Of a stretch of 25,938 nt of DNA, positions 25,790 through 25,938 are shown piece by piece. The notes under the pieces are model-generated. The model saw only the letters and a list, made by a program, of their open reading frames with translations. It was not told the origin of the DNA and did no database searches. The number at the start of each line of letters is the position of its first letter. The stretch's first letter is position 1. Origin of the DNA: a virus; the IMG/VR virus record IMGVR_UViG_3300005838_000059, positions 1 to 25,938 of that record; one strand, written 5' to 3'. Both the position numbers and the translations under genes were made by a program.

Positions 25790-25938
25790 ATGGATTACTA
25801 TGAGTTACTCGGGGTAGATCGCCGAGCATCAGCTGACGAAATTAAAATAGCATTTCGCCTTAGGGCAAAGAAGATGCATCCTGACACGGGCGGTGATCCA
25901 GAAGAATTTAGACAGATCAGCGAAGCATATGAAATCCT
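25790..25938 (+). CDS. DnaJ-type J-domain protein (3' truncated by the window)
   Basis: The first 49 residues read [20 protein letters not shown] and on through [20 protein letters not shown]. The J-domain helices I-III and the HPD motif needed to stimulate DnaK ATPase are intact. The gene runs off the window end, so the rest is unseen. It has no Shine-Dalgarno. With the GroES-like protein it suggests the phage steers host chaperones. Confidence 0.88.
   Translation, partial: MDYYELLGVDRRASADEIKIAFRLRAKKMHPDTGGDPEEFRQISEAYEI

Noticed and set aside
25764-25790. TTGATT as the -35 for the J-domain gene
   Set aside because: It is only 7 bases from TATAAT at 25777 and 15 from the alternative TATGTA; neither spacing works.
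1-25938. CRISPR array or integrase/attachment site
   Set aside because: No regularly spaced repeats were seen. The only tRNA has no integrase gene near it and no repeated 3' end that I could find.

Overview
The window looks like part of the genome of a marine T4-like myovirus (tailed, contractile-tail phage) that infects a bacterium. It is AT-rich, tightly packed, with many 1-4 base start/stop overlaps. It carries T4-type parts: a gp44 clamp-loader ATPase, a PhoH-like ATPase, MazG, a gp31/GroES-like co-chaperonin, a T4-lysozyme-type endolysin, a spanin pair and large Ig-repeat virion proteins. Two promoter classes can be read: sigma70-type promoters (TTGACN with TATAAT-like boxes) before small early-type genes, and TATAAATA/CTAAATA boxes of the T4 late (gp55) type before virion and lysis genes. 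The host is not fixed by the sequence. The PII protein is of the proteobacterial GlnK type and no photosynthesis genes are present, so a marine proteobacterium is more likely than a cyanobacterium (inference).

Layout. 1-900: end of one gene, a small acidic protein and a secreted protein. 894-1860: early-type block with a sigma70 promoter, small proteins, a tRNA-Ser(GCU) and a helix-turn-helix protein, closed by a 24-base palindromic terminator. 1855-2568: a compact operon of translation initiation factor IF-1, a seven-cysteine small protein and an A-type Fe-S carrier. 2587-7200: virion genes (an 838-aa Ig-repeat protein, a tail-fibre-like protein) and small acidic proteins with signs of local duplication. 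7209-9266: mazG and conserved T4-like small genes, ending in a DnaE-like fragment. 9262-11041: a probable virion protein, the co-chaperonin, a coiled-coil protein and an FkbM methyltransferase. 11044-13497: a homing-endonuclease gene wedged at the 5' end of the clamp-loader gene, then an SGNH-like hydrolase. 13575-14150 (minus): a 2-oxoglutarate oxygenase. 14177-16577: two related promoters driving small conserved genes, ending in a structured region with a terminator. 16578-19685: a membrane coiled-coil protein (minus), a HAD phosphatase (plus), then a CBM-like virion protein, phoH with a leader peptide and a second SGNH hydrolase (all minus). 19771-23358: late genes with endolysin, spanins and lipoproteins. 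23366-25029: glnK-amtB with a two-hairpin leader and its own terminator. 25031-25938: an MscS-like small membrane protein, a two-TM holin-like protein and the start of a DnaJ-type gene.

How it may work together. The most striking cargo is a complete glnK-amtB pair, which would let the infected cell import ammonium under a phage-supplied PII regulator. The second is the IF-1/Cys-rich/Fe-S carrier operon, which would act on host translation and Fe-S assembly. Several genes are preceded by RNA hairpins that place the Shine-Dalgarno either in the loop or in the stem, often with a promoter inside or just before the 5' arm. This layout resembles the T4 gene e switch, in which read-through RNA is silent and late RNA is translated. 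Three genes (infA, the HAD phosphatase, the DnaJ-like gene) have no Shine-Dalgarno and a -10 box so close to the ATG that their mRNAs may be leaderless.
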